A DNA stretch of 64,000 nt from Maricaulis sp. GTDB lineage: Bacteria; Pseudomonadota; Alphaproteobacteria; Caulobacterales; Maricaulaceae. Under the pieces are notes generated by a model. That model searched no databases. It had not been told where the DNA came from and worked only from the letters and a program-made list of their open reading frames with translations. The DNA lies in NCBI RefSeq assembly GCF_030149425.1, contig NZ_JASBRQ010000064.1:1-64000 (forward strand), read 5' to 3'. The translations under genes and the position numbers were made by a program. Shown here in pieces: positions 20,123 through 29,633 of this stretch (position 1 is its first letter; every line of letters starts with the position of its first letter).

Positions 20123-20326
20123 ATGAAGACACCCGCCGACCCGTCCGAACCCAAACCGCCAGCCTTGCGCACCCGTCCGCTCGGCTTTGCCGCCGGCCTT
20201 GGCGCCGGCGTCATCCTTTGGGGCATTATCACTGTCGCGACCGCCAATGTCTGGCTGGGGGCGTTGTTCGGGCTTGCGCCCGGACTGGCCATCGGTGTGG
20301 GTTTGCACGCGACGGCGCGGCGCTAG
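20123..20326 (+). CDS. small two-helix membrane protein, unknown
   Basis: The 67-aa protein has a proline-rich N-terminus and two hydrophobic segments (about residues 20-40 and 43-62). It has no recognisable family. Its stop shares CTAG (20323-20326) with the convergent adenylyltransferase gene. Such tight packing, with frame-consistent hydrophobicity, supports a real gene. Confidence 0.5.
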   Translation: MKTPADPSEPKPPALRTRPLGFAAGLGAGVILWGIITVATANVWLGALFGLAPGLAIGVGLHATARR

Positions 20327-21060
20327 CTGCCGCATCCCGGGCAGGCGGGGTCCTTGCCGAGCGTTACTGTCCGGCTGGTCATCGACAGGCCGTCATAGAG
20401 CAAAATACGCCCGTCGAGGCTGTCCCCGGCCTGGCAGACCCATTTGATCGCTTCCAGTGCCATCATCGATCCGATAACGCCGGTCAGGGCCCCGACAATG
20501 CCGACCCGGGAGCAGGTTTCGGCGTCCGGCGGGATTTGCGGCACCCAGCAACGATAACACGGCGAGGCAGGGGTGGCGTTGAACAGCGCAACCTGTCCAT
20601 CCCAGCGTCCGACAGCGCCCGAGATCAGGGGCTTGCCCAGCGCCCGGCACGCAGCGTCGACGGCGAAACGGGTCTCGAAATTATCGCAGCCATCGAGAAC
20701 GAGATCCGCCTCGGCCAATAGCGGGCCGGCATTGGCGCTATCTAGGGCAACGGGGTGCGTCTTTATGGTGATGGCGGGGTTCAGGGCCTGCAGCGCGGCT
20801 GCGCCGGTCGTGACCTTGGGGGTGCCGACATCATTGCTGGTGAACAGGATCTGGCGCTGCAAATTGTCCAGGCTGACCGTGTCCGGATCGATCAGGGTGA
20901 GCGTGCCGACACCGGCCGCCGCCAGATACAGCGCTGCGGGCGCCCCCAGCCCACCAGCGCCAACCAGCGCGATATGGGCCTTGGAAAGCGCTTGCTGTCC
21001 GGGCCCGCCGACCTCTTTGAGGACGATATGGCGGGCATAGCGTTCGATATCGATGCTCAT
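20323..21060 (-). CDS. ThiF/MoeB/HesA-family adenylyltransferase
   Basis: These enzymes adenylate the C-terminal Gly of a ubiquitin-like sulfur carrier (MoaD or ThiS). The 245-aa product has YARHIVLKEVGGPGQQ, the nucleotide-binding GAGGLGAP (34-41), the Arg/Asn region DNLQRQILF, and two CxxC zinc pairs (CYRC and the terminal CPGCGS). It has no rhodanese domain. MoeB and ThiF cannot be separated by sequence alone and no moa or thi gene is adjacent. The start is set at the ATG of MSIDIERYARH. Confidence 0.85.
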   Translation of the reverse strand: MSIDIERYARHIVLKEVGGPGQQALSKAHIALVGAGGLGAPAALYLAAAGVGTLTLIDPDTVSLDNLQRQILFTSNDVGTPKVTTGAAALQALNPAITIKTHPVALDSANAGPLLAEADLVLDGCDNFETRFAVDAACRALGKPLISGAVGRWDGQVALFNATPASPCYRCWVPQIPPDAETCSRVGIVGALTGVIGSMMALEAIKWVCQAGDSLDGRILLYDGLSMTSRTVTLGKDPACPGCGS

Positions 21061-21155
21061 AGGCCAAGAGGTGGCTGAGCCTGCGCGCCGGATCAAGACC
21101 TTATCTCTGCGGCTTGCGTCTTCCTTCCGGCTGCGAACGCGATCACACTTGCCCC

Positions 21156-22454
21156 ATGTCCACCCTCCCCACCCCGCAGCTCTCCGACCATCAGACCCGC
21201 CTGCTCGACTGGCTGGGCAAGGACAAGCCGCATGTCTTCCTCACCGGACGGGCCGGGACCGGCAAGACGACGCTGATGCGCGAGTTTCTGCGCCGGGCCG
21301 GTAATCGCGCTGCGGTGCTGGCGCCGACGGGTGTGGCGGCGATGCAGGCTGGCGGGCAGACGATCCATTCCTTCTTCCATTTCCCGCCGCGTCTGATCGA
21401 GGCGCGTGATATCCGCCGCGTGCGCCATCGCCGTGTGGTGCAGGCGCTGGAGACCCTGGTGATCGATGAGATCTCCATGGTCCGGGCCGACATGATGTGG
21501 GCGATCGACAAGTCGCTGCGGCTCAATCGCGAGATCGATGAGCCCTTTGGCGGGGTACAGGTGGTCCTGGTGGGGGATCTGGCGCAATTGCCGCCCGTGG
21601 TTCAGGGCGCGGAGGCGGAATATCTGGAAGCCAAATATGGCGGGCCCTTCTTCTTCCACCCGCCGCCCTTCCGCGATGCCGGTTTCACCCTGGTCGAGCT
21701 GGAACAGGTTTTTCGCCAGACCGACGAGTATTTCATCAACATTCTCAACGCTGTGCGCGATGGTGATCTGAACTCCGACGAGGCGGCTGATCTGAATGAG
21801 CGGGTCACCGGCCGGTCCGGGCTGGAGGCCAGCCTGTCCCATGTCGTGCTGACCTCGACCAATGAAGCCGCCTTCCGCATCAACCAGGCCCGGATCCAGG
21901 GGCTGCAAACGCCTGAACGCGCCTATGAGGGCAAGGTCGAGGGCCAGTTTGACCCGCGCCTCTTCCCGGCCGAGGAGCCGCTGGTGCTCAAGATCGGTGC
22001 CCGGGTGATGCTCACCCGTAATGACCCGTCCGGACGCTGGGTCAACGGGACGCTCGGGGAGGTCGAGGGTTTTGACGAGAAGGCGGTGCGCGTGCGTATC
22101 GGTGATCAGGTCTATGCCGTCGAACCGGCCAAGTGGGAGCGCAATGCCTATGCTTTCGATCCCGCCGCTCAGGCCCTGACCAAGACGACGGCCGGCAGTT
22201 TCACCCAGTATCCGCTGCGCCTGGCCTGGGCGATGACGATCCACAAGGCCCAGGGGCTGACGCTGGACAAGGTCTATCTCGACCTCGCCCGGCGTCTGTT
22301 TGCCCATGGCCAGGCCTATGTGGCGCTGTCCCGGGCCCGCTCGCTGGAAGGGCTGGAGCTGTCGCGCCCCCTGACACCGGGTGACATCATTTCCGATCCG
22401 CGGATCTTCGACGTGAAGAGCTTTTGTGACCCGGCGCCGCTGAGCGTGGCCTAG
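21156..22454 (+). CDS. PIF1-like helicase / AAA ATPase
   Basis: The 432-aa protein has Walker A GRAGTGKT (31-38), LAPTGVAAMQAGGQTIHSFF typical of PIF1/RecD-like superfamily 1 helicases, Walker B LVIDEISM (101-108) and GDLAQLPPV. The C-terminal region has the UvrD-C-2-like pair MTIHKAQGLTLDKV and AYVALSRARSLEGL. It probably unwinds DNA 5'-3' in repair or replication restart. The start at 21156 follows the family; the upstream open frame is non-coding. The stop CTAG is shared with the next, convergent gene. Confidence 0.88.
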   Translation: MSTLPTPQLSDHQTRLLDWLGKDKPHVFLTGRAGTGKTTLMREFLRRAGNRAAVLAPTGVAAMQAGGQTIHSFFHFPPRLIEARDIRRVRHRRVVQALETLVIDEISMVRADMMWAIDKSLRLNREIDEPFGGVQVVLVGDLAQLPPVVQGAEAEYLEAKYGGPFFFHPPPFRDAGFTLVELEQVFRQTDEYFINILNAVRDGDLNSDEAADLNERVTGRSGLEASLSHVVLTSTNEAAFRINQARIQGLQTPERAYEGKVEGQFDPRLFPAEEPLVLKIGARVMLTRNDPSGRWVNGTLGEVEGFDEKAVRVRIGDQVYAVEPAKWERNAYAFDPAAQALTKTTAGSFTQYPLRLAWAMTIHKAQGLTLDKVYLDLARRLFAHGQAYVALSRARSLEGLELSRPLTPGDIISDPRIFDVKSFCDPAPLSVA

Positions 22455-23572
22455 TCGGCCTCGGAAATCGCCCGCAATAACTGCCCGCCTGACCGGTCAA
22501 TAGCCCGGTTCATGACGACAATCGCACCGAAATCCTGCTCAGGCACCACGGCCGTATGCATGACCCACAAGGTGTTGGAGCCGGAGTGCTGGAGCTCGTC
22601 CGATCCCAGGCCCCAGCCCATGGCATAGGGGGTGTCGAAGGGCTGTGTCAGAAGAATGTCCCAGCTCTCTGCGGTCAGAAAATCGCTCTCCACGCCGCGG
22701 CCGCCATCAATATGGGCCTGCAAATACAGGGCATAATCGGGCAGGGAGATGTGGAGCGTGCCGGCCGGCCCGAGTACCGGCGGGTTATCGCCCTCTGCAC
22801 CGGTCTGGGAGGTAAGACCGCCGAACAGGCCTCCACGGTGACCGCGGGGCTGATCCACGATGTCGGTTGATCCCGGTGCCCCGAAGCCGAAATCGTCGAT
22901 GCCCAGGGGCTCGAAAACCTCGCGGGCGATCAGGGTTTCCCACGCCTCGCCGGTCGCTTGTTCCAGCATGGCACCGGCAATGACATAGCCGGCATTGGAG
23001 TAGAGAAAGCTGGTGCCCGGTTCGGATTGAGGAGATTGTGACAGGATATGTCCTGCATAATCAAGGCGCTGTTCCGGCATCGGGCGGCCATCGCTACCTT
23101 CGATCAGGAAGCGCATCATGTGGAACATGCCGATATTCGCCTTGGCGCCGGAATAATGGCTGAGCAAATGGCGGAAGGTGACGTCCGCAAAGCCTGGATC
23201 GATATTGTCGATGGCCTCGCCGAGATGCTGTTCGACCGTATCGTCCCAGCTGATCACACCCTGCTCGGCCAGACGGGCGATGAGGGTGGCGGTCATCGAC
23301 TTGGTGTTGGAGCCGATATGCCAGAGATCGTCCGGGGTGACCTCGATGCTGTCGTCGATATCGCGCAGGCCGGCGACGCCTATCCGCACCTCCCCTTGAT
23401 ACATCCGCATCATGGCCGCAGCGGGCGCGCCGGCGTCCTGGCGTGCTGTTTCGGCCAGTTCTGCTAAGGCTGGGTCATTGGGCGTCTGGGCCAGTGCTGC
23501 GGGTGTGAGCAGCAGGGCTGCGCCGGTCAGGCAGCTGGCAAAGAGCGTCTGTCGAACTGAATTGGATTGCAT
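22451..23572 (-). CDS. exported serine hydrolase (beta-lactamase family)
   Basis: The 373-aa protein has a signal peptide (LTPAALAQ, to about residue 29). The catalytic motifs are intact: Ser88-x-x-Lys91 in GSNTKSM and Tyr191-Ser-Asn in YSNAGYVI. Family members are DD-peptidases, esterases or D-aminopeptidases; the substrate is not readable. It contrasts with the homologue at 3962-5302, where these residues are lost. Confidence 0.9.
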   Translation of the reverse strand: MQSNSVRQTLFASCLTGAALLLTPAALAQTPNDPALAELAETARQDAGAPAAAMMRMYQGEVRIGVAGLRDIDDSIEVTPDDLWHIGSNTKSMTATLIARLAEQGVISWDDTVEQHLGEAIDNIDPGFADVTFRHLLSHYSGAKANIGMFHMMRFLIEGSDGRPMPEQRLDYAGHILSQSPQSEPGTSFLYSNAGYVIAGAMLEQATGEAWETLIAREVFEPLGIDDFGFGAPGSTDIVDQPRGHRGGLFGGLTSQTGAEGDNPPVLGPAGTLHISLPDYALYLQAHIDGGRGVESDFLTAESWDILLTQPFDTPYAMGWGLGSDELQHSGSNTLWVMHTAVVPEQDFGAIVVMNRAIDRSGGQLLRAISEAD

Positions 23573-23699
23573 AATGTCCCCCTAGAAGTGCGCGGAATAT
23601 CCCCGGCCCGCAGGTATAAGACACGCAGAAGGGTTTAAGGCCTAGCGGGACAGTTGCAGGGTGTATCCCCTCTGATGAGGGCGCGTTCAGGGGGCGGGA

Positions 23700-24653
23700 T
23701 TAGTCCTCTGAAAACAGCGCTGTAGACAGGTAGCGCTCGGCGCAGCTGGCGAGGATGACGACAATGGTCTTGCCGGCCATGTCATCGCGCTGGGCCAGTT
23801 CGGCGGCGGCCTTGAGAGCCGCACCTGAAGAGATGCCGCCGGGCACGCCTTCGAGGCGGGAGGCTTCGCGAGCCGTGGCGAAAGCGTCGTCATTTGAGAC
23901 GGTTATCACTTCGTCGATAAGGCCGGTGTCGAGAATGTCCGGGACGAAACCGGCGCCGATGCCCTGGATTTTGTGCGGGCCCGGATCACCGCCGGAGAGG
24001 ACCGGGCTGTCGGTCGGTTCCACCGCAACGATGCGCACGCCGGGCTTTTTCTCTTTCAAAACAGAGGCAATGCCGGTGATCGTACCGCCGGTGCCGACGC
24101 CCGACACCAGCGCGTCGACGCCGCCATCGGTGTCATTCCAGATCTCGATCGCGGTGGTATTGCGATGGATTTCGGGGTTGGCCGGGTTGGCAAACTGACT
24201 GGGCATGACGGCATTCGGGGTGTCTTTGAGCAGGGTTTCAGCCATGGCGATGGCGCCCTTCATACCCTTGGCGGCTTCGGTCAGGACCAGTTCGGCGCCG
24301 AGATACTGCAAGAGCTTGCGGCGTTCGATCGACATTGATTCCGGCATGGTCAGGATCAAACGGTGGCCGCGGGCGGCGGCGACGAAGGCCAGGCCGATAC
24401 CGGTATTGCCTGAAGTGGGCTCGATCATCACCGCGTCCGGGCCAAGTTTCCCTGCCTTTTCAAGCGCATCGATCATGGCGACGCCGATGCGGTCCTTGAC
24501 GCTGGCGAGCGGGTTGAAGAATTCCAGCTTGGCCAGGATGCGCGCCTTGGCGCCGTGTGCCTCGGCGAATTTCGACATCTCCACCAAGGGGGTGTCGCCG
24601 ATGGTTTCGGCAATCGAGGAATATATACGGCCGCGGCCTTTGGTGCTGATCAT
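23700..24653 (-). CDS. cysK: cysteine synthase A
   Basis: CysK makes L-cysteine from O-acetylserine and sulfide with PLP. The 317-aa protein has the PLP lysine Lys53 in [10 protein letters not shown], the substrate loop [10 protein letters not shown] and the phosphate-binding [15 protein letters not shown] lies six bases before the ATG. It shares a strand with dut downstream of the ubi/coa block, but a 100-base gap suggests a separate promoter. Confidence 0.96.
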   Translation of the reverse strand: MISTKGRGRIYSSIAETIGDTPLVEMSKFAEAHGAKARILAKLEFFNPLASVKDRIGVAMIDALEKAGKLGPDAVMIEPTSGNTGIGLAFVAAARGHRLILTMPESMSIERRKLLQYLGAELVLTEAAKGMKGAIAMAETLLKDTPNAVMPSQFANPANPEIHRNTTAIEIWNDTDGGVDALVSGVGTGGTITGIASVLKEKKPGVRIVAVEPTDSPVLSGGDPGPHKIQGIGAGFVPDILDTGLIDEVITVSNDDAFATAREASRLEGVPGGISSGAALKAAAELAQRDDMAGKTIVVILASCAERYLSTALFSED

Positions 24654-24755
24654 GTCGGACTCCTGCGTGTTTCTGGCGGGGATTTAGTGTCTCTGCGGTG
24701 CGATGTCAGCGTGCAATCGGCGTGATTTCGGCGCGATCACCGTGTTGTGAGGGCG

Positions 24756-25211
24756 TCAGACCCCCGTCGAGCCGAACCCGCCGGTTCCGCGCGCGGTCTC
24801 GTCGAGTTCATCCGCCACCTCCCAGGCCGCCTGGATGACGGGGGCGATAATCATCTGGGCGATGCGGTCGCCGCGTTTGACGTTGAAGTCGGCCTGACCG
24901 TGATTGATCAGATTGACGTGGATCTCGCCGCGATAATCCGCGTCGATCGTGCCCGGCGTGTTGACGCAGGAAATGCCGTGGCGGGCGGCGAGGCCGGAAC
25001 GCGGGCGGACCTGGGCCTCATAGCCTTCCGGCAGGGCAATGGCGATGCCGACCGGGATCAGGCGCCATTCGCCCGGCGGGATGGTCACGGGAGCGTCCTC
25101 GGCCACGGCGGCGCGCAGATCCATGCCGGCGGACTGGGCGGTTTCATAGGCCGGCAATTGCAGGCCGTCATAATGCTCCAGCGGCTTGATGCGGACGGTG
25201 ACGGTGTTCAT
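24756..25211 (-). CDS. dut: dUTP diphosphatase
   Basis: Dut hydrolyses dUTP to dUMP, supplying dTMP synthesis and keeping uracil out of DNA. The 151-aa protein has the five trimeric-dUTPase motifs, including [40 protein letters not shown] and the C-terminal [10 protein letters not shown]. It is directly downstream of coaB on the same strand, as in many proteobacteria. Confidence 0.97.
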   Translation of the reverse strand: MNTVTVRIKPLEHYDGLQLPAYETAQSAGMDLRAAVAEDAPVTIPPGEWRLIPVGIAIALPEGYEAQVRPRSGLAARHGISCVNTPGTIDADYRGEIHVNLINHGQADFNVKRGDRIAQMIIAPVIQAAWEVADELDETARGTGGFGSTGV

Positions 25212-25278
25212 GGCGCGCTCCCCTCTTTGCAGGCGGGGCGCATTTGAACGGGCTTTGCGCGTCAGCGCCAGTCCCGGC

Positions 25279-25938
25279 TCAGGCGTTTTGCATCAACGCG
25301 TCGGCGATGCGCCCGGCCAGTTGGGCGGCGATGGCGGATTTGGGGCCGGAGGGCCAGTGCTCGACGCCCTGAGCGGTGACAAGCGAGACCTCGTTATGGC
25401 TGCCGCCCATGACATCGCCGGAGACGTCATTGGCGACGATCCAGTCACAGCCCTTGCGCGCGCGCTTGGCGATGGCGAGCTGCTCCACGTCATGGGTCTC
25501 GGCGGCAAAGCCGATCACCAGGCCGGGGCGGTTCTGCTCCCGGTTGGCGATGGTTTTGAGAATGTCGGGGTTTTCGACCAGTTCCAGCCCGGTAAAGCCG
25601 GACTTGTCGACCTTGAGCTTCTTCTCGGCCCGGTTGGCCGGGCGCCAGTCGGCCACAGCGGCGACGGCGATGAAGACATCAGCCGGCAGAGCGGTCTCTA
25701 CGGCATCGAGCATCTCCAGCGCTGTCTCGATACGCACGGTCTTGAGCCCGAGCGGGTCCGGCAGGGCGGTCGGTCCGGACACCAGGGTCACCTCGGCGCC
25801 GAGATGGGCGCAGGCCTGAGCGATCGCATAGCCTTGCTGACCCGAGGATCGGTTGGAGATGAAGCGGACCGGATCAATCGGCTCCAGTGTCGGTCCGGCG
25901 GTGACGATGATACGGCGTCCGGTCAGCGTATCAGCCAT
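25279..25938 (-). CDS. coaB: phosphopantothenate-cysteine ligase (separate CoaB)
   Basis: CoaB joins cysteine to 4'-phosphopantothenate in coenzyme A synthesis. The 219-aa product begins [20 protein letters not shown] and [13 protein letters not shown], the CTP-binding start of the CoaB half of CoaBC. It continues with [10 protein letters not shown] and [10 protein letters not shown]. In most bacteria CoaB is the C-terminal half of a fused CoaBC protein. Here it begins at an ATG that overlaps the end of coaC by 8 bases, in a different frame, so translational coupling is likely. Confidence 0.9.
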   Translation of the reverse strand: MADTLTGRRIIVTAGPTLEPIDPVRFISNRSSGQQGYAIAQACAHLGAEVTLVSGPTALPDPLGLKTVRIETALEMLDAVETALPADVFIAVAAVADWRPANRAEKKLKVDKSGFTGLELVENPDILKTIANREQNRPGLVIGFAAETHDVEQLAIAKRARKGCDWIVANDVSGDVMGGSHNEVSLVTAQGVEHWPSGPKSAIAAQLAGRIADALMQNA

Positions 25939-26473
25939 TCAGGGCCGCCTCGATGGCTTCGGCGATCACGGCCGGTTCAGCCATGCGGCCGGGGCCGAAT
26001 TCACCACAGGCCATCTCACCTTCATCGGGACCGACAAAGCTGATGCCATCGCCTTTGAGCGTGGTCAGATTGCGCTGGGTGGCCGGGTGTTCCCACATGC
26101 GCACATTCATCGCCGGGGCCATCAGCACAGGCTTGTCGGTCGCCAGCAGCGTGGTCGAGGCAAGATCATTGGCCAGACCATTGGCGGCCTTGGCCATCAG
26201 GTCGGCCGTAGCGGGGGCGACGACGACGAGGTCGGCAGAGCGGGACAGTTCGATATGGCCCATCTCAGCTTCGTCGGTGAGGTTGAACAGCTCGCCATAG
26301 ACCTTGTCGCCGGACAGGGCAGAGACTGAGAGCGGGGTGACGAATTCCGCGCCGGCCTTGGTCAGGATGCAGCGCGAACCGATCGAGCGGCGCGCCAGCT
26401 CGCGGATCAATTCCAGGCTCTTATAGGCCGCGATGCCGCCGCCAATGATGAGAAGAATACGTTTATCCGCCAC
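25931..26473 (-). CDS. coaC: phosphopantothenoylcysteine decarboxylase (separate CoaC)
   Basis: CoaC is the FMN-dependent decarboxylase that follows CoaB in coenzyme A synthesis. The 180-aa protein has the flavin motif GGGIAAYKSLELIREL, the catalytic-His motif GHIELS, APAMNVRMWEHP and the Cys motif MACGEFGPGRM. All are complete, so the half is functional by sequence. It starts at GTG with AAGGAG six bases upstream. It is normally fused to CoaB. Confidence 0.92.
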   Translation of the reverse strand: MADKRILLIIGGGIAAYKSLELIRELARRSIGSRCILTKAGAEFVTPLSVSALSGDKVYGELFNLTDEAEMGHIELSRSADLVVVAPATADLMAKAANGLANDLASTTLLATDKPVLMAPAMNVRMWEHPATQRNLTTLKGDGISFVGPDEGEMACGEFGPGRMAEPAVIAEAIEAALNG

Positions 26474-26532
26474 GGACCACTCCTTGGGTGCTGAGCGGTA
26501 TTTAGCCGTTCAGCGGCAAAAGCCCAAGGGTT

Positions 26533-27087
26533 TCAGGCCGCATTCGGCCGGTCGATGAGGTGCTGCACCTTCGCCATGTCGGCATTGAGGGCGCGGACTT
26601 TTTCGATCTGGTGCTGGAAGAACGCCGCCTGGGCCAGCTCGACATCATAAAGCGCGATGCGGTTGAGCGCCGCGGCATCCTCGTCGGAGAAGCGTTTCTT
26701 GTCCTTGGCGGCCCGCTGCTGCATCGAGGTCAGCATGTTGGAATAGGCGGCGGTGTAGACGAAGGATGGGTAATCGAGCTTGGAATGGCGCAGGCCCATC
26801 TGGCTGACGGCTTCATAATAGTCCGCATCAAAGCGGGCACTGAGCACGCGATCACAATGGGCCAGCATGCCGCTGGTCAGGAAGGCGAGATTGTCCTCAT
26901 CGGCGAAATAATCCGCAACGATGGGATTGGTCTTGAGATGGTCGAACACCGTGTCCAGGGCCCGGGCGGCATAGTCCATCAAACGCGGTTTGAGCTTGCG
27001 GATGCGGCGCACGACATCGTCATCGATGCGGAAAAACTCCCGCTCGAGCGCTCGCAACTCGGCGTAAGGGTCTTGTGTGCTTGCCAT
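26533..27087 (-). CDS. stand-alone protoglobin-like heme sensor domain
   Basis: The 184-aa protein is helical throughout. It matches the globin-coupled-sensor/protoglobin pattern: ALDTVFDHLKTNPIVADYF, then MLAHCDRVLSARFDADYYEA, then MGLRHSKLDYPSFVYTAAYSNML, where the His in GLRHS aligns with the proximal heme ligand. No effector domain follows, so it would bind O2, NO or CO without a built-in output. ATG 27087 is preferred over a TTG six codons earlier, though neither has a clear Shine-Dalgarno sequence. It sits between coaC and ubiB on the same strand. Confidence 0.7.
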   Translation of the reverse strand: MASTQDPYAELRALEREFFRIDDDVVRRIRKLKPRLMDYAARALDTVFDHLKTNPIVADYFADEDNLAFLTSGMLAHCDRVLSARFDADYYEAVSQMGLRHSKLDYPSFVYTAAYSNMLTSMQQRAAKDKKRFSDEDAAALNRIALYDVELAQAAFFQHQIEKVRALNADMAKVQHLIDRPNAA

Positions 27088-27140
27088 GCAAGGATACAAC
27101 CACAACTTCGTTACGAAGCGGTTTTTGTTTTAGGTTTAGC

Positions 27141-28682
27141 TCAGGTAAACGCCCAGTAGGTGGCAGCGGCACCTGCCGCCGCGGCCGCGCCGAGCCAGGC
27201 CAGCCGGGCCGCCCAGGGGCGCAGCTTGAGGCCGCCACCGAGTTTCAGCTCGCCGGATTTCAGCTTTTCGCCGATATCGGCCCAGTCCTCGATGGCCTGG
27301 GGCAGGCGCCGGGCGGCATCGCGCAGGCGGGTCAGATCCTCGCCCATATCGCGCAATTGGCCTTCCGGGCCGAGTTCTCGACGCATCCACTCCTCGACCA
27401 CCGGTGCCGAGGCTGCCCACATGTCGTGCTTGGCATCGAGCATGCGCGACACGCCCTCACACTGCACCATGGTCTTTTGCAGCATGACGAGTTCCGGGCG
27501 CAGGCGCATGTCGAAGAGATCGGTGATCTCGAACAATTGCAACAGCACGCGCGACATCGGGACTTCATCGGCCTGTTTGCCGAAAATCGGCTCGCCGACG
27601 GCGCGCAGGGCGCTGGCGAAATCGTCGACAGAATGCGAGGCCGGCACATAGCCGGCCATGAAATGCGCCTCGGCCGCGGCCTTGTAATTGCGGGTCAGGA
27701 AACCGTGCAGGATGAGGGCAAGGAAGCGCCGCTCGGCCCGGCCGATGCGGCCCATAATGCCGAAATCGACAGCCCACAGCGTGCCGTCGGTGGCGGCGAA
27801 GAGGTTGCCGGCATGCATGTCGGCATGAAACACGCCGCGATGCAGGGCGGTGCCGAGGAAGGCGCGCGTCATGGTCGTGGCCAGAGCCGTGCGGTCAATG
27901 CCGGCGGCCTCAATCGCGTCCATGTCCGACAGGGCAATGCCGTCAATCCATTGCGTCGTTAGCACGCGTTTGGACGATAGGGGCCAGTCGACGGCGGGAA
28001 TGCGATAGCCTTCAACCGCGGCGCTGGCTTCGGCCAATTCCGAGCCGGCGGCCGCTTCCAGGCGCAGATCGGTTTCCAGCACCAGAGAGCGGGCGACCGT
28101 CTCGACGAATTTCTTCGGTTCCAGACGCCGGCTTGCCGGGGCCAGGCGCTCGGCCAGGCGGGCGCCGAGCGACAGGGCGCGGATGTCGCGGGCAATGCGG
28201 GCCTCGATATCCGGGCGCACGATCTTGACCGCCACGTCGCGGCCATCCTGCGTGCGGGCCTTGTGCACTTGCGCAATCGAGGCCGCCGCGATGGCCGGCC
28301 CGAATTCAGAGAAGATCTCGTCTGCCGGGGCGCCGAGTTCGGCTTCCAGGATCGCGCGGGCCTCGGCTTCATCGAAGGCCGGCATCTTGTCTTGTAGGCG
28401 CGCCAGGCCGCGGGCAAAGCGCTCGCCGATGACATCGCCGCGCGTGGCCAGGACCTGGCCGAACTTGACGTAGGATGGTCCCAGCTTCTCAAGCGCCCGG
28501 GCCAGGCGCTCACCGGGATTGCTGGCCTTGTCCCGCATGGCCAACAGGCGCGTGACCCGGCCGACCCATCGGGCGGGTGCCGGATAGAGCGACTGATACT
28601 CCGCTGGCAAGATGGCGTCATGCCGGGCCAGCGTGATCAAGGCCCGCAGCAAACGGGCGAGGGACATCAGCGTCGAGAACAT
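27141..28682 (-). CDS. ubiB: ubiquinone biosynthesis ATPase/kinase-like protein UbiB
   Basis: UbiB is an atypical ABC1/ADCK-family kinase needed for the aerobic steps of ubiquinone synthesis. The 513-aa protein carries the family KxGQ region (GPSYVKFGQVLATRGD), the Ala-rich loop (AAASIAQVHKA), VAVKIVRPDIEARI, the catalytic region GVFHADMHAGNL and WAVDFGIMGRI. A C-terminal transmembrane segment ends the protein. ubiE follows upstream on the same strand, the usual pairing. Confidence 0.95.
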   Translation of the reverse strand: MFSTLMSLARLLRALITLARHDAILPAEYQSLYPAPARWVGRVTRLLAMRDKASNPGERLARALEKLGPSYVKFGQVLATRGDVIGERFARGLARLQDKMPAFDEAEARAILEAELGAPADEIFSEFGPAIAAASIAQVHKARTQDGRDVAVKIVRPDIEARIARDIRALSLGARLAERLAPASRRLEPKKFVETVARSLVLETDLRLEAAAGSELAEASAAVEGYRIPAVDWPLSSKRVLTTQWIDGIALSDMDAIEAAGIDRTALATTMTRAFLGTALHRGVFHADMHAGNLFAATDGTLWAVDFGIMGRIGRAERRFLALILHGFLTRNYKAAAEAHFMAGYVPASHSVDDFASALRAVGEPIFGKQADEVPMSRVLLQLFEITDLFDMRLRPELVMLQKTMVQCEGVSRMLDAKHDMWAASAPVVEEWMRRELGPEGQLRDMGEDLTRLRDAARRLPQAIEDWADIGEKLKSGELKLGGGLKLRPWAARLAWLGAAAAAGAAATYWAFT

Positions 28683-28785
28683 GGGACAGGGGTTTAGAGC
28701 GCCGCGACCGGCTTGGCGAGGGCGGCGTGAAGTCGCGGGTGGTGCGGGGTGCCACTCAGCCACCCTCGACCCTCTTGGGTCGGGC

Positions 28786-29568
28786 TCAAGCCCAGCCGGT
28801 ATGCAGGGCTGCGATGCCGCCGGAGAAATTGGTATAGCTCACATTGCGGAAACCGGCGGTTTCGATCTCGGCCTTGAAGCTTTCCTGGTCGGGGAAGCGG
28901 CGGATCGATTCCACCAGGTATTGATAGCTTTCGCGATCCTTGGCGACGTAGTGGCCGAGTTCCGGCATCACATTGAAGGACCAGGCGTCATAGAGTTTCT
29001 CCCAGCCGCGGCTGGTCGGCTTGGTGAACTCCAGGCACAAGAAGCGCCCGCCCGGCTTCAGCACCCGGCGCATCTCCTTCAGCGCACTGGCACGGTCCGT
29101 AACGTTGCGGATCCCGGTCGAGATGGTCACGCAGTCGGCATAGCGATCGGGCAGGGGCAGGCATTCGGCATTGCCGGTGACCCAGTCAATGCGGCCGTCA
29201 TGGGCCGGCTTCAGGCCGCGCTTCACCCCGGCGCGCAGCATCTGCTCATTGATGTCGAGCACGACCGCCTGGGCCTTGGCCGCTGATCCGCGGCGCGTGG
29301 CTGCGCGATCAGCCTTGTCGAGAAAGCTGCGGGCCAGATCGCCGGTGCCGCCGGCCACGTCGATGAGGACCTCGCCGGGCTGCGGATTGGCGCGGGTGAT
29401 GACCATATCCTTCCAGACCCGGTGAACGCCGAGCGACATGAGATCATTCATCAGGTCGTAACGGCGGGCCGAACGGTCAAAGACGCCGCGAACCAGGCCG
29501 GCCTTCTCGCCGGTTTTGACGTCGCGAAAGCCGAAGGAAACAGTATCGTTGGAAGCAGTTTCGGTCAT
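28786..29568 (-). CDS. ubiE: demethylmenaquinone/2-methoxy-6-polyprenyl-benzoquinol C-methyltransferase
   Basis: UbiE is the SAM-dependent C-methyltransferase of ubiquinone and menaquinone synthesis. The 260-aa protein starts with [22 protein letters not shown], carries SAM motif [14 protein letters not shown], and has the family signatures [17 protein letters not shown] and [26 protein letters not shown]. The ATG at 29568 is chosen because the family N-terminus begins there; the longer open frame is not conserved-looking. Confidence 0.96.
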   Translation of the reverse strand: MTETASNDTVSFGFRDVKTGEKAGLVRGVFDRSARRYDLMNDLMSLGVHRVWKDMVITRANPQPGEVLIDVAGGTGDLARSFLDKADRAATRRGSAAKAQAVVLDINEQMLRAGVKRGLKPAHDGRIDWVTGNAECLPLPDRYADCVTISTGIRNVTDRASALKEMRRVLKPGGRFLCLEFTKPTSRGWEKLYDAWSFNVMPELGHYVAKDRESYQYLVESIRRFPDQESFKAEIETAGFRNVSYTNFSGGIAALHTGWA

Positions 29569-29633
29569 GGCGCGGACCATAGGGCAAGCCCGCTCCGGCG
29601 CAAAGCGGCCGGAGCGGTGCCAAATGCCGCAGC

